Shown here piece by piece: positions 21,357 to 33,482 of a stretch of 64,000 nucleotides of DNA (its first letter is position 1; each line of letters starts with the position of its first letter). The stretch lies in NCBI GenBank assembly GCA_033002965.1, contig JAURVB010013878.1, positions 62,001 through 126,000 of the forward strand, written 5' to 3'. The position numbers and the translations under genes were made by a program. This DNA is from Piper betle (Eukaryota > Streptophyta > Magnoliopsida > Piperales > Piperaceae). Below the pieces are notes generated by a model. It made no database searches and was not told where the DNA came from. It was given only the letters and a program-made list of their open reading frames with translations.

Positions 21357-21995
21357 GATGTTGACCAGAGGCAGCAACATTCGAGACCGTATCAGTCAGA
21401 GCAGGGAGAACAGCAGAGACATCGGTCAGATGCACCAGTTGCCATGAGGGCTATGGATGCCCAAGTTCCGGGCTACAGAGCACCCTTCTGTCAGAATTGC
21501 CGACGTCGTCATGGAGGTGAGTGCAGAGTAGGCACATATGCATGCTACAGATGCGGTCAACGAGGACATAGAGCTACAGAGTGCAGTGTAGGCACAAACG
21601 TATGCTATAGTTGCAGTCAACCAGAGCATAGAGTTGCAACTTGTCCAACAGGCCAGACCCAATAGGTGACACTCCCAGCACCTCCCCAGAGACTTGCACT
21701 TCGAGCGCCCCAGCAACAACTACAACAGAGAGGCCAGCATTGTCAAGGTCAAGGCCAGAGAGGCAGAGACCAACAGCCACTTAGACAGCAGCAGAGAGGG
21801 CTTGTAGCTAGCATGACAGGACAAGAACAGCAGGCCTTGGATCAGAGAGGAATGCAAACAACACCACCACGAGGACCGTCCATTTCGGTACCACCTTGGG
21901 CAGCAGGGATGGACGCAGCCACGATTGCTAAAGCACTGGAGGATACGACAAACGTGATAGGTACGCACGCGTCTCACCTCGGATTTCACATTTAG
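21357..21995 (+). pseudogene. gag: gag C-terminal fragment with three zinc knuckles (A3)
   Basis: Open frame from the LTR junction at 21357. The visible protein from 21444 has a variant knuckle (CQNCRRRHGGEC) and two standard C-x2-C-x4-H-x4-C knuckles (CYRCGQRGHRATEC and CYSCSQPEHRVATC), the RNA-binding nucleocapsid part of Gag. A TAG at 21663-21665 interrupts it. The same frame then continues VTLPAPPQRLALRAP and a Gln/Arg-rich tail to 21995. The homologous site in the element at the right window end reads CAG, so the stop is a C-to-T change. The last part (PPWAAGMDAATIAKALEDT) looks more like a Gag N-terminus, suggesting rearrangement. Confidence 0.82.
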
Positions 21996-22066
21996 TAGAT
22001 AGCTACCATAGTGAAACCTCCTTAATCTAAAATTTCGAGGAAAAATTTTTTATAAGGAGGGAAGGT

Positions 22067-25000
22067 TGTAAAACAAGTGACTCAAGTCAGGGTTTTATGT
22101 TACCAAACCAGTCGGTTCAATCGTTGGTTCAGTTTCATGAACCGCGTGCTGAGTCGAGGCCAGCCGTGAGTTATGAGCGATGAGAGTCAGGTGTACCTGA
22201 ATATATGATGATAACGTCGAGCAGATGGTGAGAAATGAGTTATCAGAATATATGAAAGTATGCAGTATTTTTTCTTTTTATATGTTTGATCGGAGAAATA
22301 GTTTTAGGCCGAATAACGCGTTAGGACGCGTTGGATTATATTCGGGTGGGTTATTAGTTATAGAGCATGCCATTTGGATGTTGTTGTGTTTGTTTTATTT
22401 TATGGAATTTTTCCATATTTTTCTAGATTTTTTTAGAATTTATTACGAACTAGTTATTATTTTGACTCGAGTAGGAATCGAGTCAATACTTATTTACGAA
22501 ACTGCCATTGAGGGTATTCTTCTCCCTCCCGACACTTACCTTCCCTAAACCCTCGCCGTGTGTGCTGCCGCCGCCGCCGTCGCCGCCGATCGACGCCCCC
22601 TGCCTTTCCGTGCCTTTCCGTGCCGTCCCTGTGCCGCCACGACCAACCCCGGCCACCGATAGCCTGCCAGCGCGCCGCCGCGATGCCACGAGGCTGCCTC
22701 GGCCGTCGCCACTCCGGGCCGGATTATGCCACTGTTTGGTTGTCATCGCATCCGCTGTGACCACCAGTCTCACCCTCTCGCCATCGCCAACATTTCCCCC
22801 ATCATCCCGACCGCCGTCGAGGCCAGCCGCAGCCCCGATCGGAGCACGCAGCCGCCGCCGCCACCCATTTTCGACGCCGCCGCCGACGGCCATCGCCGCC
22901 CCGGCTGCTTTGTTTGACACCACCATTGGACCAAGCTCGTCAAGCTGGTGCCGATAGACCCCCTGATTGCCCGGTCCCAAATCATTGCCGGAAAACTGCC
23001 GGAATCCGCCGGAAAACCACCGACACTCGCGTGAAAACCGCCGAAACCACTCGAAAATTGGATTCCTGGGAAATTCGCCGGATCATCTGCCGAATGCACC
23101 CGATCCAATCTGATCAGACTTCGGACGCTGCAAGGTGCCGAATTCGAGTTTCGAGCCACGAAATGGAAACCCTAGCCGTCGCCCATTTTCAACGACGCGA
23201 GGTATAATTTATTTTAACTTAATTATTTGAAAGTATTTATTATTAGAATTGCATGCTAGGATTGGTGAATTGTGTGTTATAATAATATGTATAAATGTAG
23301 ATTTGATTAAGGATAAATTGTGAAATTTGTTTGATTGAGTGGTGTTAAAAATGGAGGCTAAGAAACTAATTAGGGTAACTAGGTAATGATCATGATCTAA
23401 TGCAAACTAGCCTAAGTAGACTTGCTAGAATTGATATAGGTTGATGTATGTTGATTGATGCGTGATTGTGTTGAGTGTGTGTGCATGCTATAGGATGTGT
23501 GATTCATCATGTGGGCGTTAGTTTTTAGCTTGATTGTGTAGGTACGGTGTAGGAGCTCGCCGCCTAGGTGTGTGGACCCGTTTGGAGCTTCTACCAGCTC
23601 CATTTAGGACTCGTTCTTTGTTTTTACGCTACTCTATTGTGTATTTGATTTATCATGTGCAGGACGAGTTAAGTGGAGTTTTATCGGATCCCACTTAACT
23701 CGGGCAATTTAGCGAACAGTTCCTTTTTTTGGATTAATAACCCTCGAGAATGAGATCTGTAAAACCCGTGATTCGAGTCAGGGTTTTACGTTACCGAACC
23801 AGTCGGTTCGATCGTTGGTTCGAGTCGAGTCGGTTTCATGAATCGCGTGCTGAGTCGAGACCAGCCGTGAGTTATGAGCGATGAGAGTCAGGTGTACCTG
23901 AATATATGATGATAACGTCGAGAAGATGGTGAGATATGAGTTATCTGAATATATGAAAGTATGCAGTATTTTTTCTTTTTATATGTTTGATCGTAGAAAT
24001 AATTTTAGGGCCGAATAACGAATTAGGACGCGTTGGATTATATTCGGGTGGGTTATTAGTTATAGAGCATGTCATTTGGATGTTGTTGTGTTTGTTTTAT
24101 TTTATGTGATTTTTCCATATTTTTCTAGATTTTTTTAGAATTTATTACGAACTAGTTATTATTTTGACTCGAGTCGGAATCGAGTCAATACTTATTTACG
24201 AAAATGCCATCGCACGCCTTCTTCTCCCTCCCGACCCTTCTTTCCCCCATCGCCCAAACCCTAGCCGCCGCCGCCACCCTGTGTCGCGCGCCGCCGCCGC
24301 CGCCGCCGCCGACGCCGTGCTGCCGCCGATCGTCGCCGCCCCGCCCCGTCGTGCCGTCGCCGTGTCGCCACGACTCACCCCGGCCACCGTCTCGCCGCCA
24401 CGACGCCAGAATCCGCCCCGCGAACCGCGACACGCCGCCCACTGATTCCGCCGCCGTCCGGGCTGCGCCGCCGCCGCTGTGACCCCGACGACCACCCCCT
24501 CGACGTCGCCGACGTTTCCCCCATCGTCCCGACCACCGTCGAGGCCGGCCGGAGCCTCGATCGGAGAACGCCGCCACCGCCACCCATTTTCGACGCCGCC
24601 GTCGACGGCCATCGCCGCCTCGGCTACCCTGTTTGACACCACCATTGGACCGAGCTCGTCGAGCTGGTGCCGATAGACCCCCTGATTGCCCCGTCCCAAA
24701 TCATCGCCGGAAAACCGTCGGAATCCGCCGGAAAACCGCCGACACTCGCCGGAAAACCGCCGGAACCGCCGGAAATTGGATTTGTGGGAAATTCGCCGGA
24801 TCATCCGCCGAACGCACCCGGTCCAATCTGATCGGACTTCGGACGCCGCTAGGTGCCGAATTCGAGTTTCGAGCCACGAAACGGAAACCCTAGCCGTCGC
24901 CGATTTTCGACGACGCGAGGTATAATTTATTTTAATTTAATTATTTGAAAGTTTTGATTATTAGAATTGCATGCTAGGATTGGTGAATTGTGTGTTATAA

Positions 25001-27778
25001 TAATATATATAAATGTAGATTTGATTAAGGATAAAAATATGAAATTTGTTTGATTGTGTGGTGTTAAAAATAGAAGTTATGAAACTAATTAGGGTTATTA
25101 AGTAATAATCATGATCTAATCAAACTAGCTTAAGTAGACTCGCTAGAATTGATATAGGTTGATGTGTGTTGATTGACGTGTGATTGTGTTGATTGTGTGT
25201 GTATGCTATAGGATATGTGATTCATCATGCGGGCGTTAGTTTTTAGCTTGATTGTGTAGGTACGGTGTAGGAGCTCGCCGCCTAGGCGCGTGGACCCGTT
25301 TGGAGCTTCTACCAGGTCCGTTTAGGACTCGTTCTCTGATTTACGCTACTCTCTTGTGTATTTGATTTATTATGTGCAGGACGAGTTAAGTGGCGTTTTA
25401 TCGGATCCCACTTAACTCGGGCCATTTAGCCAACAGTTCTTTTCCGGATTAATAACCCTCGAGGATGAGATCCCTCGAGTTTGTTTTCGAACTTCAGATC
25501 CAGCTCATGTTGCCTTCGGGCCTATTGTATAAATCCCAACCCAGACCTATATATATGTATAGTTTTCGTGTTTTCAGTGAGAGACTGAATGAGGGAAATC
25601 CGACTACCGTGCTACGCGAGCGGGCACGTGTGGGTCGATAGTGGGCTCTGGAATGGTGTACAAGCCGTTTCATTCCCGAGGGATCCTGACAACTCCACCT
25701 TTGAGTTCCTCAAACCCGGAGAAGTGTGGAGGTTCACGGGTACTGCATTGCAGCGCATGTCTAGACTTGTGGTTTCAAAGGGTACTGAAGGCGACTGCCC
25801 GAGAGTACTCGGCCTTCGTGCTCAAGGCCAGGAGTAATATGGAAGGTGCAGAGGGCGAAAAGGAATGAGATTTGACGCGAGAAGCAATAGAGAAATGGCC
25901 GAGGCATGAGAATGTGAAAGATAGGGGGACGCTGTCGACCCGATGGCGACGGCTCCCGTATGTGCCCTGATGAGAGTTCTTGAGGAAGTATATGGTTTTG
26001 ATTCAACAGGAGAGTTTGCTCTCCTGTGCCAGATTGATATTAGTTATTTTCCGGGCCGGTAACACTCGTTACTGACGGTTTTTCTATATATATGTAGGTG
26101 AGGAATGCGAGCGATGAAAGCTGTCGGGACTGCGGAGGAGCAGCACGGAACCGCGCACACATGTACCTGCCGCGTGTAATGTATAATAATGATGTGTTAA
26201 TGCTACGTGAATGATAATTTGGATGTGTTTGTTTAGATAAATTGCTTGATATGAAATGAATGGATAAATGTGAATGAGTAGTGAGTTTGGAGTTCAGACT
26301 CGGCTCAGGTAAAAACGAATGAGATAATGGTTGAATGTCATGGTAGATTAGTATGTGTTACCGTATTTTTATAAAATAGTATATATTTTCTTTTGGTTTC
26401 TCATTTATTATTTTGTCTTGTCTTTGCTTGTACATCATAGCATGCATGTAGGACTACGTTAGAACCCACGCATCCCATCTATGCATTTCATGTTTGCATC
26501 TCCATCTTGAGACACCGAGGGTAGATCCGGGTCGGCTTAACCGAACCCAGTAGATTAGCGAACGGTTCGGTCGCCGGTGACATTTCCGGGTCGGTTCACG
26601 GGTGAGCCGAAACGGGGTGTTAAAGGATCCCTCGAGTTTGTTTTCGAACTTCAGATCCAGCTCAAGTTGCCTTCGGGCCTATTGTATAAATCCCAACCCA
26701 GGCCTATATATGTATAGTTTTCGCGTTTTCGGTGAGAGATGGGATGAGGGTTACTTGCGGCCACGTCTTCAGATAGGGCGTGTGCTCGGAAGAGCGGGCT
26801 CTGGAGCTGGGTAGAACCCACTTCGTTCCCGAAGGATCCGGACAACTCCACCTTTGAGTTCCTCAAACCTGGAGAAGTGTGGAGGTTTACGGGTACTGCA
26901 ATGCAGCGCATGTCTAGACTTGTGGTTCAAAGGGTACTAAAGGTGATTGCCTGAGAGTGCTCGGCCTTTGTGATCAAGGCCAAGAGTAATATGGAAGGTG
27001 CAGAGGGTGGTAAGGAATGAAATTTGATGGGAGAAGTGATAGAGAAATGACCAAGGTATGAAAATGAGAAAGAAAGGGGGACGCTGTCAACCCGAGGGCG
27101 ACGGCTCCCGTATGTGCCCTGATGAGAGTTCTTGAGGAAATATATGGTTTTCATTCAACAGGAGAGTTTGCTCTCCTGTGCCAGATTGATATTAGTTATT
27201 TTTCAGGCCGGTAACACTCGTTACTGACGGTTTTTCTATATATATGTAGGTGAGGAATGCGAGCGATGAAAGCTGTCGGGACTGCGGAGGAGCAGCACGA
27301 AACCGCGCACATATGTACCTGCCGCGTGTAACGTATAATGATGGTGTGTTATTGTTATGTAAATGATAATTTTGATGTGTTTGCTTGAATGAATTACTTG
27401 TTATGAAACAAACTGATAAATATGAATGAGTAGGGAGCCTTGGAGTTCAGACTCAGCTCAGGTAAAAACGAATGAGATAATGATTGAATGTCATGGTAGA
27501 TTGTTATGTGTTATCGTATTTTCATAAAATAGTATATATTTTCTTTTGGTTTCTCATTTGTTGTTTTGTCTTGTCTTTGCTTGCACGTCATGGCATGCAT
27601 GTAGGACTCCGTTAGAATCCAATTGTTCCCATTCATACATTTTATATTTGCATTTCCATCTTTAGACGCCAAGAGTAGATCCAGGTCGGCTTAACCGAAT
27701 ATAGTAGATTAGCGAACGGTTCGGTCGCCGGTCACATTTCCGGGTCGGTTCACGGGTGAGCCGAAACAGGGTGTTACA
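22067..27778 (+). repeat. A3 3' LTR (2840 bp), split by A4
   Basis: Starts TGTAAAACAAGTG at 22067 after the PPT, runs to 23757, resumes at 26630 and ends GGGTGTTACA at 27778. Very close to A1 over its length. Confidence 0.9.
23758..26624 (+). mobile_element. Solo LTR, A family, copy A4 (2867 bp)
   Basis: Starts TGTAAAACCC; the 3' end reads GTGTTAAA instead of GTGTTACA. It splits the A3 3' LTR at the sequence GAGATCCCTCGAG. Flanking 5-mers AGATC (23753-23757) and GGATC (26625-26629) differ at one base. Nearly identical to A1, including the 21-bp repeats. Confidence 0.92.
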
Positions 27779-29494
27779 GGGTAAGTTATGGTGCAAGTTT
27801 CACTTAAATTCAACATCATTAACCTATTTTAAGGAAATTTACAATCTAAGTAAAAAAACTTTCACCAGGCATCTTTACACTGTCTGAGTGACCACCTCCA
27901 AAACAAATTTAGATGATTTTTAACCAATCCAAAAACAAATATATTTTAACATGATGCTTATTGAAGCATCATATCTTTTTACCAAATTTTATTTGCTTAA
28001 ACTTGGTGGCTTAACATATAACACAATCACAGATCATGCCCATAGTCACAAATATCAAAGGAAATATAAGGCGTACTTAGGGGTGATGTTTATGATTATT
28101 TAGTGGTTATAAGGCTTAAAACTTACCACGAAATCCAATCATCACAATGAATAAATTGCCATTTTGTTCATCAGCAGATCCTACAAGGTCAGAGAGTAAA
28201 AATTGGATAAAGGGGCGCTTATGTAACTGTACTGGTGAAAGTTGATGCCATTCTTCAATTTTTACCTTCATACATGCACATTCTAGGTCATGGTAGGTAA
28301 ATTACCAAACATAAAAGTTGTAGATATACATGTTATGAGTGCAACAAAATAATAATTGTGCAAATTTAACATTAGAGTGTCAAGATATGATTTTTAAACC
28401 GAAATAGTGCAAGTCAATGACCTACATTCATTATAAAAAACTTGTCTACTTATTTACATGACCAAATAAGGTACATGAGCACTAAAAATGTTCCTAAGAG
28501 GCAAATATACATGCTAAAAAGTAAATGATGCATATCAAATAACAAGCAACAAAGGTAGCGAAAACCTAAAACTAACAAGGGAAGACCAAGGGGAGGTCTT
28601 TTGAGGCATCCAAACTAAAAACCTACCACCATAGGAGGCTAGAAATGTGGATGAGGATGATTGGAGCTCCAAGGAGAAAGAGGAAGGCCAAGGAGAGAAG
28701 AAGGTTGTTAGAGGGGAGGAGGTAGGAGAAATGGTGAAAAGGTGAAGGAAGGGATGAGTTTTATAGAAAAAAGGTGGTTAATTAAGTGATGTTATAGGTA
28801 TGGGTGTCATACCTAAAAAGGTATGAGTTCGATAATGAGGTATGAGTTTGCTTGGTCATGTTATAGGTATGAGTGTCCTATGTAAACAAGTATGGTGCGA
28901 TTAGATAAAGAGATATAAGTTAGGTTCGGTAAAGTTATATGGGTTGGATTAGCCCAAAACCAAAAAATTAGGGTCTTAACCTTACACAGATTGGACCCAC
29001 CTCGAAAATTGTACTTTAGGTCCAAAGAGGGCTTAAGACGGTCCAAAAAGGTTGTCAAACACACAATAAGCACACAAAAGACACGTGAGAGACCTAGTCC
29101 TAACATCTAACAATATACAACTCAATTGAACCTAATATGAAAAAGTCGAGCTTGTAGCATCCAAACAGGCGTACCGAGTGCTGAAGGAGTCTAAGGGTGG
29201 GCAAACTTACACCATACTATACACGAACCATGGCAAGAAGGGCCGGACCATGCTAACCTTATTTAAATAACAACCAAACCGACAATAAAACCCTTGGGCG
29301 GATGACCTTCGTTTTCCAGAATGTATAACACTATGTACTATAACAACCAACCTAAATGCAACTTGATGGGCTAAATATATTTTTCAACCTGGTTAAATAA
29401 AGTAGAAGACTTGACGTCCCAACACTATTAATATACATATTGGATTTTACCTTGGTAGGTTTTTAATTTGGGGCTAATTTTTTATGATCTTACA

Positions 29495-32494
29495 ATATTC
29501 TCCGTTTTGAAAAATTTTGTCTTCAGTGCGTTTTTTCTCAGCTCATAGGCTTAATCCATATTCATTCTAACCTACAATGTAATACAGTTTCAAGTTGGTT
29601 CAGATAACATATATACCCGGACTAAGCACAAAATTTTAATTCTGATTTTTTTTTAATTTTTTCCAGTTTTGTATCTATATGTCTAATTAAAATAATTGGA
29701 TGATTGACTACGTCATCTGTTTTTTTTTAAATTGTAATTAGCTTTGCATAAGTATGTACAATTTAATAATTGGATGATTGACTATGTCAACTTCAATCTA
29801 ATTTATACAATTCTGGGATGATATTTTTTTGGAAATAATATGTTGCTTTATATTATAATAAAGAGATTTTGAATATGTATATTGTCATCAAAATAATTAA
29901 TTAATCAAATTTATCATTTAAATTCTCATCTCTAATTTTAAGTCTTTTACTAGCCGTCTTGAAAATCATAAAAATTTAATAGTAATATCCTAAAGAGGGA
30001 CATAACCATGTATTCCGATTTAGTAGCTTTAAAAATAACTTGAAGAAAGATTGTACGTTGGGTTTCATACAATCAGTATTACATGTGTTGTCGTAACAGG
30101 GTATATTATGTTCACTACAATAATGTTTTACTACTTATATATGTGATCTATCAATGAACATGTATAATATAAAATTTTATCATTTTTACAGCCCTGTATG
30201 GACAACATATTGCTCAAAGAGAATAAGGTAGCAATTTGTACCCCAACTTCTAATATTAATTGTATACTTATGGCTAATTTTTCTTTGTTGTTTTAGAAAT
30301 TAATTACATCCTTATGTGCGTAATAAGTTCTCTTAAATATTATCTCAATTCTTATTGTTAGTAGTATGCATTTTTATGGCTTGCTTATTTGGAAAAAATT
30401 TATTCAATAAATGTGAGGACAATTCTTTATAGACTTTATATTACATTTATATGTTTATGGCGAGTTAAGTTTATGAATTTACAAAACTTATATATTGATG
30501 AAGGTAATAATATTAACTTTGTCATATATATCCTCTCTAAATTTTATACCATATTTTTAGTAGAAGGTCACTAGTTTTATTTATTTTCTATAAGTCTAAA
30601 TCATATTTAGTAGCTTTTAGAGCTTAAATTACTTTGATTGGATTTTAGATTTCACCATATTTAGATTGAAATGCAGGAAACTATTATTGGAAATAAAAAG
30701 TTATGTTTGGCTGTCTCTCACAAAGATAACTTGTGGAGCCTTCAGATTCTAGTCAAATTAAGTAGTTTTAGGCTATTTTTTTGTTATAGTATAGTTGACA
30801 ATGTTATTATTTTTCTAAGTGATCAGTTTAGTTTATTGTTAACTTTTATTTATTTGTATCGTACTTTGTAAATTAGGATCAAGTTAGTTACCTTGTTTTA
30901 TTTGTGTATGAAGTTCTTAATTAATAACTATTAGTTGTTTGGTACAATTATGTGCTTATTGTTATTATTTTAATAGTGAGGTTTGTAAAAGAATGTAATA
31001 TTGTTTTAAATATATATTTTTTAAAAACTGGGCATTTGCAACATTTTAAAGGTCACAGTTATATGTTTTCAGCGTCGCTTTTTAGTTTAGTAGCATTTTC
31101 TAAATTTTTTCTGATAGTCCATTTAGTTATGTTTAAATGTCCCTATTACATGTATATTGTGACATTTTTTGGGTCGCTACTATTAAATATGTTGTAACAT
31201 TTTTCCGTCGGTACATCTAGCAAGGTTTAAACAGCGCTAACTTACCTAGGCTTATAAACACGTCCTAACAAAAACATCGTAACAAGATATTGTAATATAA
31301 CCTATCAATGACGTTTTTTAAAAACGTCAGTCTAAGGTTTTATGACGTACATTTTTCTATATAGCCACGTTTTCCCAAACATCTTTATATCTCTATTTTC
31401 TAACATGCATTTTTTTCTTTTTTCTTATCTTGATACCGTTGAATGAACCTTTGCACTTGAAAATATTAAAAACTGGCGTGAGAAAGTTTTATCTTATGAT
31501 TCAACATCAAGCTTGGTAGTTGGAAATTTTAGAGCAATCAAAAGGTATGAAAATTCTGCCGGTGGGTTGAAATTTCTAGAATGAAATTATTCCCGATGAT
31601 GGAAGGCTAGATGAGTCCTTATCACCATATGTTATTGTTTTGAGCTCGGTCCGCCCATAGATCATTCATGGTGATGCAAAGAGGATCTAAAAAGAAACGG
31701 CAACTCATCACAAAAATCGAAAGAAAAAACAAACAGACAGAAATATTGACAATTGAACATGAGTTTTTTACTAGAAGAAGGGGAATATGAAAAATCAAGG
31801 CTAATTTACTAGAAAAAGGAAAAAATACAAATTGTTTAAATATCTGCATTAAAAAATCAAAACAAATAACTCAAATGATTAAAAATTAAATAATTCAAAA
31901 AATTATTTGTTTATACAAGGCAGTAGCCCTTAGCCTAGTGAAACCAACTCTAGTTGCCCTGGTCTTGGGTGGCTAGGATATAGGGCGGCCAAGACCAGTC
32001 AAGGACGGGAGGGCATTTGGCTGCCGACACGCCCGTATAAAAAAATGATTTTCTTAATTTTTATAGTTTTAGGTTAGGTTGTTTTAATTTTCTATTTACT
32101 ATAGAAACAACTAATTGCAGTTTTCTCATTAAAATAAAAATTCAAATTTTTAGAAAATTAGATATGATCCTCTTTACCACCAAATAAAGTAATATTAAAA
32201 GTTATCCTACCTTTCTTGATAAAAACACATTGAACATTTTAAACTAATTAATTTGACCGTCAAAAATTGTATAGGATCCAACACTTTTAAATTAAATTTC
32301 ACAAAATCAGTGCATCGTTTATCCTTCATAATCAAGACAAAAAAGAAAAATATGGAAACGTGAAATCAAAGTAATCAAAACTTGTGAATTAACTTTGAAA
32401 AGAAAAAAAACCTAGTGAACTCCCATCTCTTTTGGTTTACATGGCTCCCCCATTATCATAAATGTTAAACTGCAAATAAGAATCATACAGTACA

Positions 32495-32495
<1 letters not shown>
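29495..32495. other. AT-rich region without a recognisable gene
   Basis: Three kb of AT-rich DNA. Frames are short (60-81 codons) and composed of low-information residues. One near-perfect palindrome is at 31309-31329. A CACTACAA start-like string at 30114 has no matching opposite end. By position the left part should be internal to the E element. Confidence 0.5.

Positions 32496-32541
<46 letters not shown>
32496..32541. repeat. (AT)n microsatellite
   Basis: About 22-23 uninterrupted AT dinucleotides. Confidence 0.97.
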
Positions 32542-32543
<2 letters not shown>

Positions 32544-32624
32544 AAGATGCTCCTATGTGTTGCCTTGCTTGGCAGCGTATGGATTACGGGCTGTTGGATC
32601 GTGATCCAACGGCCCACAGCACCC

Positions 32625-32820
32625 TGCCAAAACCCCCTCCCCTCGTGCCCCGGTTCTTCCGCCCTCCCGCCTACCTGCCCCTCCACCCTCCCGTGCTCCC
32701 ACCTCCCGCTCTCCTGCCCTCCACCCTCCCGCACTCCCACCATCCGTCCTCCTGCGCTCCCACCTCCCACCTCCCACCTTCCGCCCTTTGCCCTCCCGCC
32801 CTTTGCCTCCCGCCCTTCAC
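32625..32820. repeat. Pyrimidine-rich CCCTCCCGC-type simple repeat block
   Basis: Nearly pure C/T on the plus strand with recurring CCCTCCCGC, CTCCCACCTCCC and CCCTTTGCCCTCC motifs. It lies between an 8-bp inverted repeat (GTTGGATC/GATCCAAC, near 32595) and a gypsy pol fragment. Confidence 0.85.
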
Positions 32821-32824
32821 CAAT

Positions 32825-33400
32825 TGAGACACTTGGTTTGATGAAGCCCTGCTCCAATATCTCTTCCAACTGAGTCTTGAGCTCCCTTAGCTCAAGCAAT
32901 GCCATTCGATACGATGCCCTAGAGATAGGTGCAATACCAAGGACCAAATCAATAGCGAGCTCCACCTCTCTAGCAAGTGGTAGTCTGGGCGCCTCATCTA
33001 GGAAGACATCTACTAAATCACTGACTATTGGAATCAGTGCCAACTCTAGTGCTTACTAATTTGGTATAGCCACAACGGTGGCAAGGAAGACTTCACAACC
33101 CCTGTCTATCAATCTTTGAGTCCACTAATAGGATATTACACATCCTTGAAATGTAATCCTTACATTCCTCTTTAGTCTAAGCTGAACCGTCTTCTTCTGG
33201 CAGTCAATAAATGCATGGTGGTGTGTCATCCAATCCATTCTAAATATTGCATACTACCAGATCCAAACAATATAACTACAGGTGTAGAGAGGATAGGAAG
33301 ATTACTTGTGTTGATAGCTGCATCTTGAATCGCCTCCTCTACAACAACACCAGACATCTTGTCTAGCTGCTCTAGCCTACCACCCTATATTTGCCCATTA
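32825..33400 (-). pseudogene. pol: Ty3/gypsy pol fragment: protease end and RT start
   Basis: On the minus strand, 33043 to 32825 encodes IPIVSDLVDVFLDEAP, then REVELAIDLV, ISRASYRMALLELRELK and EQGFIKPSVS, the classical N-terminal part of plant gypsy reverse transcriptase. Upstream on the same strand (about 33250-33060, another frame and with stops) are segments like LDMDWMTHHHAFIDC and RLIDRGCEVFLATVV, the end of the protease and linker. The RT is cut at the SVS motif, where the pyrimidine-rich block begins, so the catalytic palm is absent. Its relation to the plus-strand LTR starting at 33483 is unclear. Confidence 0.88.
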
Positions 33401-33482
33401 GCCTATGCCACATCCTGTGTCGTTCCCTGCCCAATGTCCAATGCAACAAAGCCAGCCTGCCACTACTGACCCTTACCGTGAC

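Larger units (their letters stand above)
20597..27778 (+). mobile_element. A-family chromovirus-type element A3, deleted, with nested A4
   Basis: Perfect target-site duplication GGGTA (20592-20596 and 27779-27783). Order: truncated 5' LTR (20597-21356), gag tail with zinc knuckles (21357-21995), PPT AAGGAGGGAAGGT ending at 22066, then 3' LTR 22067-23757 continuing at 26630-27778 after the nested solo LTR A4. Everything from the middle of the 5' LTR to the gag C-terminus is missing, as are protease, RT and integrase. The gag knuckles place the family in Ty3/gypsy. Confidence 0.92.
19705..29494 (-). mobile_element. E-type LTR (minus strand), interrupted by A3
   Basis: Two pieces, 19705-20596 and 27779-29494 (about 2.6 kb together), flank element A3 and share its target site GGGTA. 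Minus-strand start at 29494 is TGTAAGATC. To its right lies a gypsy-like pre-LTR stretch (minus: CAAAACGGAGAATAT, with a GAAGACAAAATTTTT-like run before it), so this is a 3' LTR whose element extended right. Bases 19730-19890 match 300-480 of the D LTR, showing the families are related. The left end is cut by the D insertion. No protein-coding content seen. Confidence 0.5.

Noticed and set aside
30114..30130. CACTACAA string as a CACTA transposon end
   Set aside because: No matching TTGTAGTG end within several kb and no target duplication.
32483..32824. Gly/Arg-rich extension of the RT frame
   Set aside because: Translation of a pyrimidine-rich simple repeat and an AT microsatellite, not protein-coding.
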